From Geodermatophilaceae bacterium NBWT11 (GTDB lineage Bacteria; Actinomycetota; Actinomycetes; Mycobacteriales; Geodermatophilaceae): a DNA stretch of 64,000 bases. The stretch is taken from positions 2,852,001-2,916,000 of the forward strand of contig CP043652.1 of the NCBI GenBank assembly GCA_014218215.1, in the 5' to 3' direction. The position numbers and the translations under genes were made by a program. This document shows positions 9,801 to 18,294 of this stretch, piece by piece. Each line of letters starts with the position of its first letter. The stretch's first letter is position 1. The notes under the pieces are model-generated. The model saw nothing but the letters and a program-made list of their open reading frames with translations, made no database searches and was not told the origin of the DNA.

Positions 9801-10355
9801 ATGACCTCACGCCGACTGCTCCTCGCCCTCCCCGCCGCCGCCGGCCTCGTCGTCCTCTCCGCCTGCGGTTCCGACGACGTCCAGGGCGCCGCCGAGGCGG
9901 GCGCCAGCAGCGTCTCCTCCGCCGCCTCCTCCGCCGCCTCCTCCTCCGCTGCGTCCTCGGCCACCTCCTCCGGCTCGTCCTCCGGGGGCAGCAGCGCCGC
10001 CGCCGAGATCGACTTCGAGGACCAGTCCGGCGGTGGCGACGTCGCCACGGTCGCCCGGGTGAGCGCGCCCGAGGCCGGCTTCGTGGTCGTGACCGTGGAC
10101 GACGACGACCGCAGCGACGACGGCGCCGTCCTCGGCTCCACCGCGGTGGACGCCGGCACCTCCACCGACGTGCAGGTCCCGCTGGCTCCGCCGCTGGACG
10201 GCGACGCCGACCTCGAGGCGACCCTGTTCGCCGACACCGACGGCGACGGCAGCTTCGACGCCTCGGTCGACCAGCCGGTCGCCGAGCCCGAGGACAGCGA
10301 CGACGGCGACGACACCGACGTGGTCGACGACGGCGCGGAGTACGCCGTCAACTGA
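9801..10355 (+). CDS. Secreted acidic lipoprotein with Ser/Ala linker (DUF7282-like)
   Basis: A 184-residue predicted lipoprotein: MTSRRLLLALPAAAGLVVLSACGS carries a lipobox with Cys22. Residues of about 30-65 are a low-complexity Ser/Ala linker. The folded part (VATVARVSAPEAGFVVVTVDDDD ... VLGSTAVDAGTSTDVQVPLAPPL ... LEATLFADTDGDGSFD) resembles the DUF7282 repeat known from secreted prokaryotic proteins, and its DTDGDGSFD loop looks calcium-binding. The C-terminus is strongly acidic. Function unknown; a cell-surface adhesive or structural role is a guess. ATG 9801 is chosen because the signal peptide starts there, although the frame is open from 9765. Confidence 0.7.
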   Translation: MTSRRLLLALPAAAGLVVLSACGSDDVQGAAEAGASSVSSAASSAASSSAASSATSSGSSSGGSSAAAEIDFEDQSGGGDVATVARVSAPEAGFVVVTVDDDDRSDDGAVLGSTAVDAGTSTDVQVPLAPPLDGDADLEATLFADTDGDGSFDASVDQPVAEPEDSDDGDDTDVVDDGAEYAVN

Positions 10356-10437
10356 CCCTGTGCCCTGCCGGTGGGCGCGCTGAGTGCTGGGTCACTACCC
10401 TCGCCCGAGACCCAGCCGCCCACCGACGGGAGTCCCC

Positions 10438-11736
10438 GTGGCCAGCACCGTGCAGCAGCAGGGCACCGAGACCGAGCAGCACAAGCTGCCGATCAAGACA
10501 CTGGTCTCGGCCAGCATCGGCAACGCCGTGGAGTGGTTCGACTGGACCGTCTACGCCACCTTCGTCGTCTACTTCGCCGGGCAGTTCTTCCCGGCCGAGA
10601 ACGAGGCGCTGGCGCTGATCGGGGCCACCTCCACCTACGCCCTGGCCTTCTTCTTCCGTCCGCTGGGCGGGTACGTGCTGGGCCGGTTCGCCGACCTCAA
10701 GGGCCGCAAGGCCGGCATGCTCGTGACGATCCTGCTGATGGCCGGCGGGTCGCTGGTGATCGCCGTCCTGCCCACCTACGAGCAGGTCGGCTGGTTCGCG
10801 CCGATCCTGCTGCTGCTCGCCCGGATCGCCCAGGGCATGAGCCTGGGCGGTGAGGTCTCCAACGCCTCGGCCTACCTGGCCGAGATCGCCCCGGCATCGC
10901 GCCGCGGCCGCTACTCGGCGTTCTTCTACGTCTCCACCGGCACCGCGCTGCTGCTGGCCTCGCTGCTGGGTGTGCTGCTCACCAGCGTGCTGACCGACGA
11001 CCAGCTGCAGGCCTACGGCTGGCGGATCGCCTTCGGCATCGGCGGCGTGCTCGGCTTCGTGGGCATGTACCTGCGGCGCTCGCTGGTCGAGACCGACCAG
11101 TTCGAGGAGAACGCGGAAAAGGCCCGGGCCACCAAGAACCCGCTGATGCAGACCATCAAGCACCACCCGCGGGCCGTCGTGCAGCTGTGCGCGTTCACGC
11201 TGCTCTCGACCCTGAGCTACTACACGTTCTTCTCCGCGCTCACCCCGTTCGCGATCAACTTCCGGGGCGCCGACGGCAACGAGGTCTTCATCGCCCTCTC
11301 GATCGGCACCGCGATCTTCGTCGCGCTCTGCTACCCGTTCGGCGCGCTGTCGGACCGGATCGGGCGCAAGCCGCAGATGCTCTTCTGGTCCGGGGCGATG
11401 GCGGTGCTGATCATCCCGCTGTCGTTCCTGGTCCAGGACGACCTGTTCTCCCTCATCGTCGTCTTCTCGGTGGGCCTGACGCTCTACGCGATGATGGCCT
11501 CGCTGGCCCCGGCGGTGATGAGCGAGCTGTTCCCGACCGAGCTGCGGGCCACCGGCATCGGCTCCTGGTACAACCTCACGGTCGCGCTCTTCGGGGGCAC
11601 CGCGCCGCTGGTGATCACCGCGCTGTCCGGGGCCGGGCACCCGGTGTTCTTCTTCGTCTACGTCGCGGTCGCCGCGGCCGTGGCCTTCGGCGTCATCCTC
11701 ACCCTGAAGGAGACCAGGGGCACCGAGCTGCGCTGA
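10438..11736 (+). CDS. MFS transporter, metabolite:H+ symporter (MHS) family
   Basis: A 12-helix membrane permease of 432 residues, related to the proline/betaine (ProP), alpha-ketoglutarate (KgtP) and shikimate transporters. The family opening SASIGNAVEWFDWTVYATFVVYFAGQFFP and the loop motif RPLGGYVLGRFADLKGRKAGM are clear, as is DRIGRKPQM in the second half. The substrate is probably a small organic acid, betaine or proline and cannot be fixed. GTG 10438 has a GGGAG site about 5 bases upstream; a TACCCT box at 10396-10401 could be its promoter. Confidence 0.88.
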   Translation: MASTVQQQGTETEQHKLPIKTLVSASIGNAVEWFDWTVYATFVVYFAGQFFPAENEALALIGATSTYALAFFFRPLGGYVLGRFADLKGRKAGMLVTILLMAGGSLVIAVLPTYEQVGWFAPILLLLARIAQGMSLGGEVSNASAYLAEIAPASRRGRYSAFFYVSTGTALLLASLLGVLLTSVLTDDQLQAYGWRIAFGIGGVLGFVGMYLRRSLVETDQFEENAEKARATKNPLMQTIKHHPRAVVQLCAFTLLSTLSYYTFFSALTPFAINFRGADGNEVFIALSIGTAIFVALCYPFGALSDRIGRKPQMLFWSGAMAVLIIPLSFLVQDDLFSLIVVFSVGLTLYAMMASLAPAVMSELFPTELRATGIGSWYNLTVALFGGTAPLVITALSGAGHPVFFFVYVAVAAAVAFGVILTLKETRGTELR

Positions 11737-11846
11737 GGCCCCTCAGGGCCGGACCGGCCGGCGGACGACGTGACCGCCCCCTGCCGGCCGGCCCCCCTCA
11801 GGGCGAGCGTCCTCGTCATCGCACCCGATGACAGAGGAGGACACCC

Positions 11847-11969
11847 GTGGACGCCGTCTGGGGACCCGGAGCCGAGGCCGAACTGGCCTACCGCCGTGAG
11901 CAGCTGAGCCTGGCCCGTGGGGTGGGACGGCGGCCCGCCCTGCCGCGGTGGCCGTTCCGCCGGCGCTGA
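11847..11969 (+). CDS. Small basic protein of 40 residues
   Basis: GTG 11847 follows a strong GAGGAGG ribosome site 6 bases away and reads 40 codons to TGA 11967-11969. The product starts MDAVWGPGAEAELAYRREQLSLARG and ends in an Arg/Pro-rich tail (RWPFRRR). Small basic actinobacterial proteins of this style (acidic amphipathic start, Arg tail) often sit before regulators, here the LAL regulator 38 bases downstream. I do not recognise a named family. The strong ribosome site is the main support. Confidence 0.5.
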   Translation: MDAVWGPGAEAELAYRREQLSLARGVGRRPALPRWPFRRR

Positions 11970-12006
11970 CCCGGACGTGTCGGAGGGGCGTGCCACGATC
12001 GGTCAC

Positions 12007-14916
12007 GTGCCGCAGTGGGTGGAGGGTCCGCTGGTCGGGCGGGCCGAGGAGCTGGCCCGGCTGACCGGGCACGTCGCACGGGCCAGGGCCGGTCGGCCCT
12101 CGGCGGTGCTGCTGGCCGGGGACGCCGGGGTCGGCAAGAGCCGGTTGCTCGGGGAGCTGGCCACCGTGGCCCGGACCGCGGGCCTGCGGGTGCTGACCGG
12201 CCACTGTCTGGACCTCGGCGACGTCGGCCTGCCCTACCTCCCCTTCGTCGACCTGCTGCGCCCGCTGCGCGAGGAGCCGCCCCCGGCCGCACGCCGCCCG
12301 GCGGTCGCCCCGCTCCTGGGCGGACCCGCGGCGTCCGCGGCCGACGAGGACGCCCGGCTCCAGCTCTTCGAGGGGGTGGCCGCGCTGCTGGGGGAACTCG
12401 CCGCGGAGCAGCCCCTGCTGCTGGTGCTGGAGGACCTGCACTGGGCCGACCGGTCCAGCCGTGACCTGCTGCGCTACCTGCTCACCCGGCTGGTCGAGGA
12501 GCCGGTGTTGCTGGTGGCCAGCTACCGCAGCGACGACCTGCACCGTCGGCACCCGCTGCGCCCGGTCCTGGCCGAGCTCGTCCGGCTGCCCGGGGTCGAG
12601 CGGGTGGACCTCGCCCCGCTCCCCGACGTCGAGGTGGCAGCCCTGGTGCGGGCCGCGGCGGCCGGCGACGGCGGGGTCGACGAGCAGGTGGTGGCCGACG
12701 TGGTCGCCCGGGCGGAGGGCAACGCGTTCTACGCCGAGGAGCTGCTGGCGGCCGGGGCGGGCGGCGCGCAGCTGCCGGTCGGGCTCACCGAGGTGCTGCT
12801 GACCCGGGTCGAGGAGCTGGGGCCCGACGCCCAGCAGCTCCTGCGGGTCACCGCCGTCGCCGGCCGCCGGGTGCGGCACGACCTGCTGGCCGCGGTCGCC
12901 GGGCTGCCCGGCCGGGAGCTCGACGCCGCCCTCACCGAGACGGTGCAGCGACACCTGCTGGTGGTCGAACCCGACGGCAGCTTCCGGTTCCGGCACGCCC
13001 TGCTCCGCGAGGCGGTGCTGGCCGACCTGCTTCCGGGGGAGCGCACCCGGGTGCACGCCGCCGTCGCCGCCCGGCTGCGGGTCGACGGCACGGGGACCGC
13101 GGCCGAGCTCGCCCACCACGCCCGGGAGAGCAACGACCTGCCCGCGGCGTTCACCGCCGCCCGGCAGGCGGCCGAGGAGGCCCGCTCGGTCGGTGCGCCC
13201 GCCGAGGCGCTGCAGCACCTGGAGGCGGCGCTCACCCTGTGGCCGGCGGTGCCCGACCTGCACGCGGGTGTCCCGGACGGCGAGGTCGGTCTGCTGTTGT
13301 CGGCCGCGGCCGCCGCGCGGGCGGCCGGTGAGCTGCACCGCGGGGTGGCCCTGTTGCGCGCGGCCCGGGACGCGGTGTCCGAGACCGCCGACCCCCGACT
13401 GGCCGCCCGGGTGCTGTCCACCCTGGCCCAGGCGCTCACCCGGGTCGACGACCTGGCCGGTGCGGTGGTCGCCAGCAGCCGGGCGATGGAGCTGGTGCCC
13501 GCCGAGCCGGTGACCCCCGAGCGGGTCTGGGCGGCCGCCACCCGGGCGCGCACCGCCTGGGCGACCGGCGGTGCCGACGCCGAGGCCCAGGCGGTGGCCC
13601 GGGAGGCGCTGGCCGGCGCCGAGCAGCTGGGCCTGGAGGACGCGTGGTCCGACGTGGTCATCTCGCTGGCCCGGATGACCGAGAGCGGCGACCCGGTGGC
13701 CCGCACCGCCGCGCTCACCGAGGCACTGGAGCGGGCCCGGCGCGCCGGGGACGTCGACGTCGAGCTGCGCGCCGCCTACAACCTGTCCAGCATCGCCTAC
13801 GAGGACGGCGACCTCGGGGCCGCCGCGGGCTGGATCGACCCGGCAGTGGCCCGCAGCGTCGCGCTCGGGGTGGAGTGGAGCTTCTACGCCGCCGAGCTGC
13901 GCTTCCTGCAGGTCCTGGTGCGGCTGGCGCGCGGTGACTGGGCCGGCGCCCAGGCCACCGCCGAGGAGCTCGCCCGGGTCCCCGACACCGCCGCCCACGT
14001 CCGGGTGGCCGGGCTGCACGTGGCCGTGGCGCGCGGCGCCGAGGGGGTGCGCGAACAGGTCGACCGGGCCGCGGCCACCGCCGACCGGCTGGGGCACGCC
14101 ACGCTGCTGCTCACCGCGGGGAGCGCCGCGATCGAGCTGGCGGTCTGGGGCCAGGACGCCTCGGCCGCGGTGGCCGTCGCCGAGCGCACCGTCCGCCGGC
14201 TGCGGGAGATCTGGCCGCTGGACTTCCTGGTCGCCGTCCGGCTGGTGGCCGTGGCGCTGGGGCCGGTCGCCGACGCCGCGGTCGTGGCCCGGGAGGCGCG
14301 GGACGCCGACACCGCGGCCCGGTGGGTGGCGGCCGGCCAGCGGCTGGTCGCCCAGGCCCGGGACGCCCAGGCGCTGTTCGCCGAGCACCTCGGGGAGGTC
14401 TCCCGGGAGGGTCGGGCGTGGGGGCTGCGGCTGGACGCCGAGCTGGGCCGGCTGCTCGGCGCGGCCGACCCCGCCGCCTGGGCCACCGCCGGCGCCGCCT
14501 TCGGGGACGAGCAGGTCTACGAGCTGGCCCGCTGCCGGTGGCGGGAGGCCGAGGCGCTGCTCGCGGCCGGGGACCGCACGTCGGCGGCCACGGTGCTGCG
14601 GGCTGCCCACGACGCGGCCGTCGCGCTCGGGGCCGCCCCGCTGCAGGCCCGGCTGGCGGCCCTCGCCCGGCGGGGCCGGCTGGACGCCGGGATCCCCGGG
14701 ACGCGCCCGGTCGACCCAGCCGCGGTGTTCACCCCGCGGGAGGCCGAGGTGCTCGGGCTGGTGGCCCAGGGCCGCACCAACCGGCAGATCGGTGCGCAGC
14801 TGTTCATCAGCGAGAAGACGGCCTCGGTGCACCTGTCCCGGGTGCTCGCCAAGCTCGGCGTCTCCGGGCGCACCGAGGCGGTCGCCGTCGCCGCCGCACG
14901 CGGCCTGCTGGACTGA
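12007..14916 (+). CDS. Large ATP-binding LuxR-family (LAL) transcriptional regulator
   Basis: A 969-residue regulator. An N-terminal AAA-type ATPase carries the Walker A motif AGDAGVGKSRLLGEL and a Walker B-like LLLVLEDLHWAD. A long alpha-helical, TPR-like middle follows, and the C-terminal LuxR helix-turn-helix reads FTPREAEVLGLVAQGRTNRQIGAQLFISEKTASVHLSRVLAKLGVSGRTEAV. LAL proteins usually activate a local pathway in response to a ligand bound by the middle region. Its target is not evident: the nearest candidates are the small protein before it and the MHS transporter. I chose GTG 12007 because VPQWVEGPLVGRAEELARL is the usual beginning of the ATPase; GTG 11977 is an alternative. Confidence 0.92.
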   Translation: MPQWVEGPLVGRAEELARLTGHVARARAGRPSAVLLAGDAGVGKSRLLGELATVARTAGLRVLTGHCLDLGDVGLPYLPFVDLLRPLREEPPPAARRPAVAPLLGGPAASAADEDARLQLFEGVAALLGELAAEQPLLLVLEDLHWADRSSRDLLRYLLTRLVEEPVLLVASYRSDDLHRRHPLRPVLAELVRLPGVERVDLAPLPDVEVAALVRAAAAGDGGVDEQVVADVVARAEGNAFYAEELLAAGAGGAQLPVGLTEVLLTRVEELGPDAQQLLRVTAVAGRRVRHDLLAAVAGLPGRELDAALTETVQRHLLVVEPDGSFRFRHALLREAVLADLLPGERTRVHAAVAARLRVDGTGTAAELAHHARESNDLPAAFTAARQAAEEARSVGAPAEALQHLEAALTLWPAVPDLHAGVPDGEVGLLLSAAAAARAAGELHRGVALLRAARDAVSETADPRLAARVLSTLAQALTRVDDLAGAVVASSRAMELVPAEPVTPERVWAAATRARTAWATGGADAEAQAVAREALAGAEQLGLEDAWSDVVISLARMTESGDPVARTAALTEALERARRAGDVDVELRAAYNLSSIAYEDGDLGAAAGWIDPAVARSVALGVEWSFYAAELRFLQVLVRLARGDWAGAQATAEELARVPDTAAHVRVAGLHVAVARGAEGVREQVDRAAATADRLGHATLLLTAGSAAIELAVWGQDASAAVAVAERTVRRLREIWPLDFLVAVRLVAVALGPVADAAVVAREARDADTAARWVAAGQRLVAQARDAQALFAEHLGEVSREGRAWGLRLDAELGRLLGAADPAAWATAGAAFGDEQVYELARCRWREAEALLAAGDRTSAATVLRAAHDAAVALGAAPLQARLAALARRGRLDAGIPGTRPVDPAAVFTPREAEVLGLVAQGRTNRQIGAQLFISEKTASVHLSRVLAKLGVSGRTEAVAVAAARGLLD

Positions 14917-14920
14917 CCGG

Positions 14921-15355
14921 TCAGCGCAGCACGAGGCCGGCGGCCAGGAGCAGCACCCCGACGGCGTCGACGGCCAGCGCGGTCAGCGCGGTCCGGTCGA
15001 CCACCAGGCCCTGCTGGGTGAACCGCTCGGGCCGGGCCGGGTCGTACCGCAGTCGGACGGCTCCGTCGCGCCCCGGCGTCGCCACGTCGGCGGGGGTGGC
15101 TGCGGTGGCCGTGACCTGGCTGCCCTCCGCGGTGGTGAACCGGACGACGGGGAGGCGGACCCCGGACAGGTCCTGGTGTCCGGTGACCACGCCCTGCGCC
15201 GGGACCCAGCGGGAGTACCGCAGCACCCGGCGGAGGTAGAGGGTCACCCCGACCGCCATGAGGAGGGCGCCCACCACGATCATCGCGAGGGGCACGAGCG
15301 CGGGCAGACCGCTGGTGGAGGTCACCGGTGCAGCCTGCCCGAGCGCTGTCACCAT
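14921..15355 (-). CDS. DUF3592 membrane protein
   Basis: A 144-residue protein with one N-terminal transmembrane helix (LPALVPLAMIVVGALLMAVGVTLYL), an extracytoplasmic or cytoplasmic beta domain (AQGVVTGHQDLSGVRLPVVRFTTAEGSQVTATAAT ... AVRLRYDPARPERFT) and a second helix at the C-terminus. This is the DUF3592 layout (helix, domain, helix). Role unknown. ATG 15355 is supported by a GGGAGGT site on the minus strand; GTG 15325 is possible. It diverges from the acetyltransferase gene with 6 bases between starts and converges on the LAL regulator with 4 bases between stops. Confidence 0.7.
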   Translation of the reverse strand: MVTALGQAAPVTSTSGLPALVPLAMIVVGALLMAVGVTLYLRRVLRYSRWVPAQGVVTGHQDLSGVRLPVVRFTTAEGSQVTATAATPADVATPGRDGAVRLRYDPARPERFTQQGLVVDRTALTALAVDAVGVLLLAAGLVLR

Positions 15356-15361
15356 GGCCCG

Positions 15362-15937
15362 GTGACCTCCCGGTCGGCCGTGTGGGCCGGCACCCTCGCC
15401 GCCGCCCCGCTGTGGGCGGTGGTGCAGCGCGCCGAGGCCGGTCCGTACCTGCGCCGGGACGCCGACCGGTTCGCCGCGTGCCTGCGCCGTCCGGACGTGG
15501 CCGCGTTGTCGCCCCGGGCCCGGTTCGGCTGGCTGGTCGCCCGGCACCCGGAGTTCCGCTCCCTGGTGCACTTCCGGCTGACCCCGTTGCCCTGGGCCCT
15601 GCGCGCCCTGCTCCGGGCCCTGTGGCGGCCGTTGCCCACGCTGCACCTCAACGCCGCGGTCATCGGGCCGGGGCTGTTCATCGAGCACGGGTTCGCCACC
15701 ACGCTCACCGCCGCCGCGGTGGGGGCCGACTGCTGGGTCAACCAGCAGGTCACCGTGGGCCACACCGGCCGCGGCCAGCCCGTGATCGGCGACCGGGTGC
15801 GGATCGGGGCCGGCGCCGTCGTCGTCGGGCCGGTGCACGTGGGCGACGACGCGGTGATCGGGGCCAACGCCACCGTCGTCCGCGACGTCCCCGCCGGCGC
15901 CGTCATGCTCGCCCCCGAGGCCGTCCGGCGCTGCTGA
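15362..15937 (+). CDS. Serine acetyltransferase-like hexapeptide-repeat protein
   Basis: A 191-residue acyltransferase of the left-handed beta-helix (LbH) fold, CysE/serine acetyltransferase branch. The N-terminal helical half runs to about residue 95, then hexapeptide repeats follow: NAAVIGPGLFIEHGFATTLTAAAVGADCWVNQQVTVGHTGRGQPVIGDRVRIGAGAVVVGPVHVGDDAVIGANATVVRDVP. The His in IEHGF and the GHTG stretch are in the usual active-site positions. No cysteine-pathway genes are near, and such stand-alone copies also acetylate sugars, so the acceptor is open. The stop codon is followed directly by the palindromic repeat at 15938. Confidence 0.75.
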   Translation: MTSRSAVWAGTLAAAPLWAVVQRAEAGPYLRRDADRFAACLRRPDVAALSPRARFGWLVARHPEFRSLVHFRLTPLPWALRALLRALWRPLPTLHLNAAVIGPGLFIEHGFATTLTAAAVGADCWVNQQVTVGHTGRGQPVIGDRVRIGAGAVVVGPVHVGDDAVIGANATVVRDVPAGAVMLAPEAVRRC

Positions 15938-16030
15938 GCGTGGATCAGGTCCCCTGATCGAAAGCTGTCCTCCCTCACGAACGTCGGTGAGGGCGGAGAG
16001 TCTTTGATCAGGTCACCTGATCGAAGCTGG
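15938..16030. repeat. Palindromic repeat, copy A (family shared with 40414-40507)
   Basis: About 93 bases: an odd palindrome GATCAGGTCCCCTGATC (15943-15959), a central hairpin, then GATCAGGTCACCTGATC (16006-16022). The two ends pair with each other, and the middle CTGTCCTCCCTCA pairs with TGAGGGCGGAGAG with two mismatches. I count 15 mismatches and no gaps over 93 bases against copy B. It lies between a + gene and the convergent helicase gene, so it may act as a bidirectional terminator or be a small mobile repeat. Confidence 0.85.
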
Positions 16031-16044
16031 GAGCGCGGGGCGGG

Positions 16045-17826
16045 TCAGAGCATCGTGCGCAGGCGCTCCCGGCGCATCCGCAGCACGTCCACCGAGGCCG
16101 AGGCGGACGGCGGGCCGGGGACCGACTGGCGCAGCTGGGTGTGCACCACCGCGTGCGGGGTGGACGTCTTGGCCGAGACGCGGGAGACCAGCCGGTTGAT
16201 CTCCCGGCGGAGGTCCGCGGCGTCCCGCCAGCCGGCGGCCTCCTCCTCGGGGGGCTCGTCGACGACCATGAAGTCCTCGGCGTCCCCGGCCCGGTGGCTG
16301 GCCGCGATGCGCAGCCGCAGGTCGTCGTCCCGCTTGGAGAGCAGCTCGGCGGTCTGCTCGGGGGTGAGCAGCCCCGGGATGCCGATGAAGTCCTCGGCGT
16401 CGCCGTCGACCAGCGCCGGGCGGTTGCCGGCGCCGGTGTGCGCGGTGCCCCCGTGCAGCACGTGCGCGAAGCGGGCGTCGGCCTCCAGCGCCTCCCACTT
16501 CTGCAGCTCGCCCTCGCGGGGCTCGCGCTCGGGCAGGTCTAGGGCCTCGAGGTCCTCGTCCTCCACCCGCTTGGGCGGGGGCATGACGTGGTTGCGCTCG
16601 GTCTCCATCGCCGCGGCCAGCGCCAACAGCGGCCGGACGGCGGGCAGGAACACCGTCGCCGACTCCCGCGGGTCCCGGGCCCGGACGACACGCCCGACGG
16701 CCTGGGCGAAGAACAGCGGGGTCCGGTAAGAGGTCATCCAGGCCAGGACGGCGGCCCGCGGGATGTCCACGCCCTCGGACACCATCCGCACGCAGACGGC
16801 GATCCGGGCCGAGCCGGTGGCGAACCGCTCGATCTTCTTCGACGCCTTGGGGTCGTCGGAGAGGATCAGCTCCGGCGCCTTGCCGGTGATCCGGCGGACG
16901 ATCTTGGCGTAGGCGCGGGCGTCGTCCTGGTCCGAGGCCAGCACCAGCCCGGCGGCGTCGGGGATGCCGTGCTCGCGCAGGTGGGTGATCCGCTCGTCCA
17001 TCGCGGCGATGACGTGCGGCACCCACTGGCCCTTGGGGTCGAGCACCGTGCGCCAGGCGGCCATCTCCACGCTCTTGGTGCCGGCCTCGGTGAGCGAGGC
17101 GGCGACCACCTCGCCGGCGGAGTTCCGCCAGCGTGCGGTGCCGGTGTAGGCGGCGAACACCACCGGCCGGACGACGCTGTCAGCCAGCGCCTCCTTGTAG
17201 CCGTAGGTGTAGTCCGCCCGGGAGGCCAGCCCGACGCCGCGCTCGCCGTCGTCGGCCTCGAACACGTCCTCCTCGTAGCGCACGAAGGGGATCCGCTCGT
17301 CGGCCTTGGTGCGGAACGGGGTCCCGGTCAGGCAGACCCGGCGGCGGGCGCTGCCGAAGGCCTCGGCGACCGCCTCGCCCCAGGACAGGCCGTCCCCGGC
17401 GTGGTGGATCTCGTCCAGGATCACCAGCGTCTTCACCGAGGTGGAGCGGGCGGCGTGCAGCATCGGCTTGCCGGCGACCTGGGCGTAGGTGGTCACGTAG
17501 CCCGAGGTGCCCGCCCGGACCGGACCGACGGCGTTGGTCAGGCCGGGGTCCAGCACGATGCCCGCGCGGTCGGCGGCGTCGGCCCACTGCAGGCGCAGGT
17601 GGTCGGTCGGGGCGACGACGACGACGCGGGCGATCTCGCGGCGCTGGAGCAGACGGGAGGCCAGCGTCAGGGCGAAGGTGGTCTTCCCGGCACCGGGGGT
17701 CGCGGTGACCAGGAAGTCCTTGGGCGACTCGGTCTCGTAGCGCTCGAGGGCCTCCTGCTGCCAGGCGCGGAGGGGGCGTGCGCCGGCGGCGTAGACGGGT
17801 GCGGGGGAGGCCATGACGGGCTCCAT
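16045..17826 (-). CDS. SF2 DEAD/DEAH-box helicase
   Basis: A 593-residue ATP-dependent nucleic-acid helicase of superfamily 2. Helicase motifs: RAWQQEALERY (Q-like), ATPGAGKTTFAL (motif I), VVVAPTDHLRLQW (Ia), ILDEIHHAGD (motif II, DEIH), CLTGTPFRT (III), then in the second domain VRMVSEGVDIPRAAVLAWMTS (V) and FFAQAVGRVVRARDP (VI). The C-terminal ~170 residues are charged and unlike known accessory domains. A nucleic-acid repair or restriction-like role is possible but unproven. ATG 17826 or ATG 17814 could be the start. Gene XPB lies upstream in the same direction with the PIN pseudogene between them. Confidence 0.85.
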   Translation of the reverse strand: MEPVMASPAPVYAAGARPLRAWQQEALERYETESPKDFLVTATPGAGKTTFALTLASRLLQRREIARVVVVAPTDHLRLQWADAADRAGIVLDPGLTNAVGPVRAGTSGYVTTYAQVAGKPMLHAARSTSVKTLVILDEIHHAGDGLSWGEAVAEAFGSARRRVCLTGTPFRTKADERIPFVRYEEDVFEADDGERGVGLASRADYTYGYKEALADSVVRPVVFAAYTGTARWRNSAGEVVAASLTEAGTKSVEMAAWRTVLDPKGQWVPHVIAAMDERITHLREHGIPDAAGLVLASDQDDARAYAKIVRRITGKAPELILSDDPKASKKIERFATGSARIAVCVRMVSEGVDIPRAAVLAWMTSYRTPLFFAQAVGRVVRARDPRESATVFLPAVRPLLALAAAMETERNHVMPPPKRVEDEDLEALDLPEREPREGELQKWEALEADARFAHVLHGGTAHTGAGNRPALVDGDAEDFIGIPGLLTPEQTAELLSKRDDDLRLRIAASHRAGDAEDFMVVDEPPEEEAAGWRDAADLRREINRLVSRVSAKTSTPHAVVHTQLRQSVPGPPSASASVDVLRMRRERLRTML

Positions 17827-18003
17827 ACTGACCCGCCACCGGCCGACACGCCCAGCCCGATCTGCCCGGCGTGTGCGGCGTCCGGTCGTGTAGAGGAGCG
17901 GGCGGCGAGGCGTTGACCTGCACGTTCGCCGCAGCCGGGTCGGGTGCTGTGGTCAGCGTCTCGCCACGGGTGGACCGGTCCGTCCCGGACTGCGCGGGAC
18001 CGC

Positions 18004-18009
18004 TACCGT
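18004..18009 (+). promoter_or_regulatory. -10 box before the PIN pseudogene
   Basis: TACCGT followed by 8 bases and the GTG at 18018. The promoter seems intact although the gene behind it is broken. Confidence 0.4.
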
Positions 18010-18017
18010 CCCAGCCC

Positions 18018-18193
18018 GTGACGGGCTTCGTCGTGGACGCCCCGACGCTGCTGCACCTGGTGACCGGGGGCCCGCCGGTCGCGCCTGAGCGCCAGCTGGT
18101 GGCCCCGAACCGATCCGCTCCCAGGCCCTGGCGCTGCTGTTCGCCGCGGCCTGGACGATCGCGCGCGACCACGAGGCGCCGCCTGCACGCTGA
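18018..18193 (+). pseudogene. Decayed PIN-like domain gene
   Basis: From GTG 18018 the frame reads VTGFVVDAPTLLHLVTGGPPVAPERQLVAPN, the typical opening of a PIN-like nuclease of about 130 residues with its first Asp (VVDA). After codon AAC the expected continuation IRSQALALLF is found only after a one-base frame shift (CGATCCGCTCCCAG...). In the shifted frame it jumps to AAWTIARDHEAPPAR and stops at 18191-18193; by comparison with intact relatives I recall, about 35-40 codons are missing in the middle and the C-terminal third is absent. So there is a frameshift, an internal deletion and a truncation. The whole gap between the helicase genes (17827-18294) holds only this relic and a terminator. 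Confidence 0.55.
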
Positions 18194-18214
18194 GTCCGGT
18201 CCTGGCCCCGACTC

Positions 18215-18260
18215 CGGGGAACGAGGGGTCACGGACGCACTCTGGAGCCCCCGTTCCCCG
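18215..18260 (-). terminator. Likely terminator of the XPB gene
   Basis: CGGGGAACG (18215-18223) pairs with CGTTCCCCG (18252-18260), and GGGG with CCCC inside after one bulged A. It lies 35 bases beyond the XPB stop. Confidence 0.55.
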
Positions 18261-18294
18261 AACCAGGCCCCGGATGCGCGAGGGGACCCGGCGT

